From NCBI GenBank assembly GCA_019634165.1, contig JAHQVT010000005.1:120308-184307 (forward strand): a stretch of DNA of 64,000 nt, in the 5' to 3' direction. Every line of letters begins with the position of its first letter. Position 1 is the first letter of the stretch. This document shows positions 63,188 to 64,000 of this stretch, in pieces. The translations under genes and the position numbers were made by a program. The stretch is from Rhodospirillales bacterium (GTDB taxonomy: Bacteria > Pseudomonadota > Alphaproteobacteria > Rhodospirillales > Thalassospiraceae). Under the pieces are notes generated by a model. It ran no database searches and was not told the origin of the DNA. It saw nothing but the letters and a program-made list of their open reading frames with translations.

Positions 63188-64000
63188 ATGTCGAACGATG
63201 AATTGATCGTGCTTGCAAATGCACCAGTTATAATTGACCCGGCAGAACTTTTGGCTAACGACGGGGCCGGGTATACCCTGACGTCCGTTCAGAATGCCGA
63301 GCACGGGACGGTATCGCTTGATGTTGACGGCAATGTGGTGTTCACGCCGGATGCGGATTATTACGGCCCGGCAGTGTTCAGCTATACGGTAGATGATGGT
63401 ACGGGCCAGACAAGCACGGCGACGGTGACGATTGATGTCAAGGCGACGCTTGATGAGAGCCACCTGATCAGTGCATCTGGTGGAAAACTCTCTGATCCTG
63501 ACAGATGGGATGCGGCGCAGTTGCAGGACGGCGGTCATGTGACGGTTTGGAATGAGGGTGCTTACACCTACCTGACCCTTACGAACGCGGACGGTACAAC
63601 GCAGCGGAACCGTTATGTGATGCCCAACTCTGCGGGTCATGTAACGGAGGTGAAGGTTGAGGGCCTTGCCGGTGGTGGTTTTGTGGTCTTCGAGAGCTCA
63701 TCGGCTTATTCGCCACAGAGGACCGCTTTCGTTGTGTATAACGCGTCTGGCAATGCCATTGGGCAGCGCCAACTGGTAACAGTTGAGAGCCGTCAACAAG
63801 GATCGCCTGAGATTATCGCTCTCCAGGATGGCGGTTTTGTTCTGCTGTTTAAGTACCGGATGACCGGCGGTTCTTCTGATGACACGTTTGGCCAGCGTTA
63901 TGACGCATCGGGTGATGCGATTGGCGAGCGTTTCGAGATCAGTGGTGCGGTGTCTGGCACCGATATGATGGCCAATGGTGTTGAGCTTACTGATGGTCGT
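63188..64000 (+). CDS. Large repetitive surface/secreted protein with Ig/cadherin-like N-terminal domain (partial, runs off window)
   Basis: Open frame from ATG 63188 to window end (271 codons, no stop): MSNDELIVLANAPVIIDPAELLANDGAGYTLTSVQNAEHGTVSLDVDGNVVFTPDADYYGPAVFSYTVDDGTGQTSTATVTIDVKATLDES...GQRYDASGDAIGERFEI; RTX-adhesin-like. Confidence 0.85.
   Translation, partial: MSNDELIVLANAPVIIDPAELLANDGAGYTLTSVQNAEHGTVSLDVDGNVVFTPDADYYGPAVFSYTVDDGTGQTSTATVTIDVKATLDESHLISASGGKLSDPDRWDAAQLQDGGHVTVWNEGAYTYLTLTNADGTTQRNRYVMPNSAGHVTEVKVEGLAGGGFVVFESSSAYSPQRTAFVVYNASGNAIGQRQLVTVESRQQGSPEIIALQDGGFVLLFKYRMTGGSSDDTFGQRYDASGDAIGERFEISGAVSGTDMMANGVELTDGR

Overview
The window looks like alphaproteobacterial chromosome, probably Rhodospirillales and Thalassospira-like (inferred from protein character only). 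Core blocks: trxB, greA, carB-carA, yqeY-dnaG-rpoD and a CAT-anticodon tRNA. Accessory or catabolic blocks: (i) a LysR / DUF1445 / TRAP / DUF2848 / amidase cluster (0.1-7.0 kb); (ii) a myo-inositol regulon (rpiR-type regulator, iolG, ABC transporter, iolC, iolD, iolE, iolB; 29.2-41.2 kb); (iii) a polyol ABC / dehydrogenase / xylulokinase operon with a SorC-type regulator and two SDRs (42.8-53.5 kb); (iv) a soluble GAF histidine kinase plus NarL-type regulator beside a ribose-type ABC system and an SMP-30 lactonase (53.9-62.2 kb). A large Ig/cadherin-like repeat protein starts at 63188 and runs off the end; it is missing from the ORF track. The most interesting unannotated signal is a set of four structured small-RNA-like loci, two on + (about 10.25-10.68 kb) and two on - (about 12.34-12.85 kb), flanking a class III cyclase gene. 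Each ends in an intrinsic terminator and all share a GUCU-CCC(CA)-AGAC hairpin with C-rich, anti-Shine-Dalgarno-like loops. A second hidden layer is a family of TGTCA-motif repeats (transposon-end/MITE-like) at 29.2, 42.5-42.7, 53.5 and 62.6 kb marking the accessory block boundaries. Everything is read by eye; no searches or folding calculations were run.
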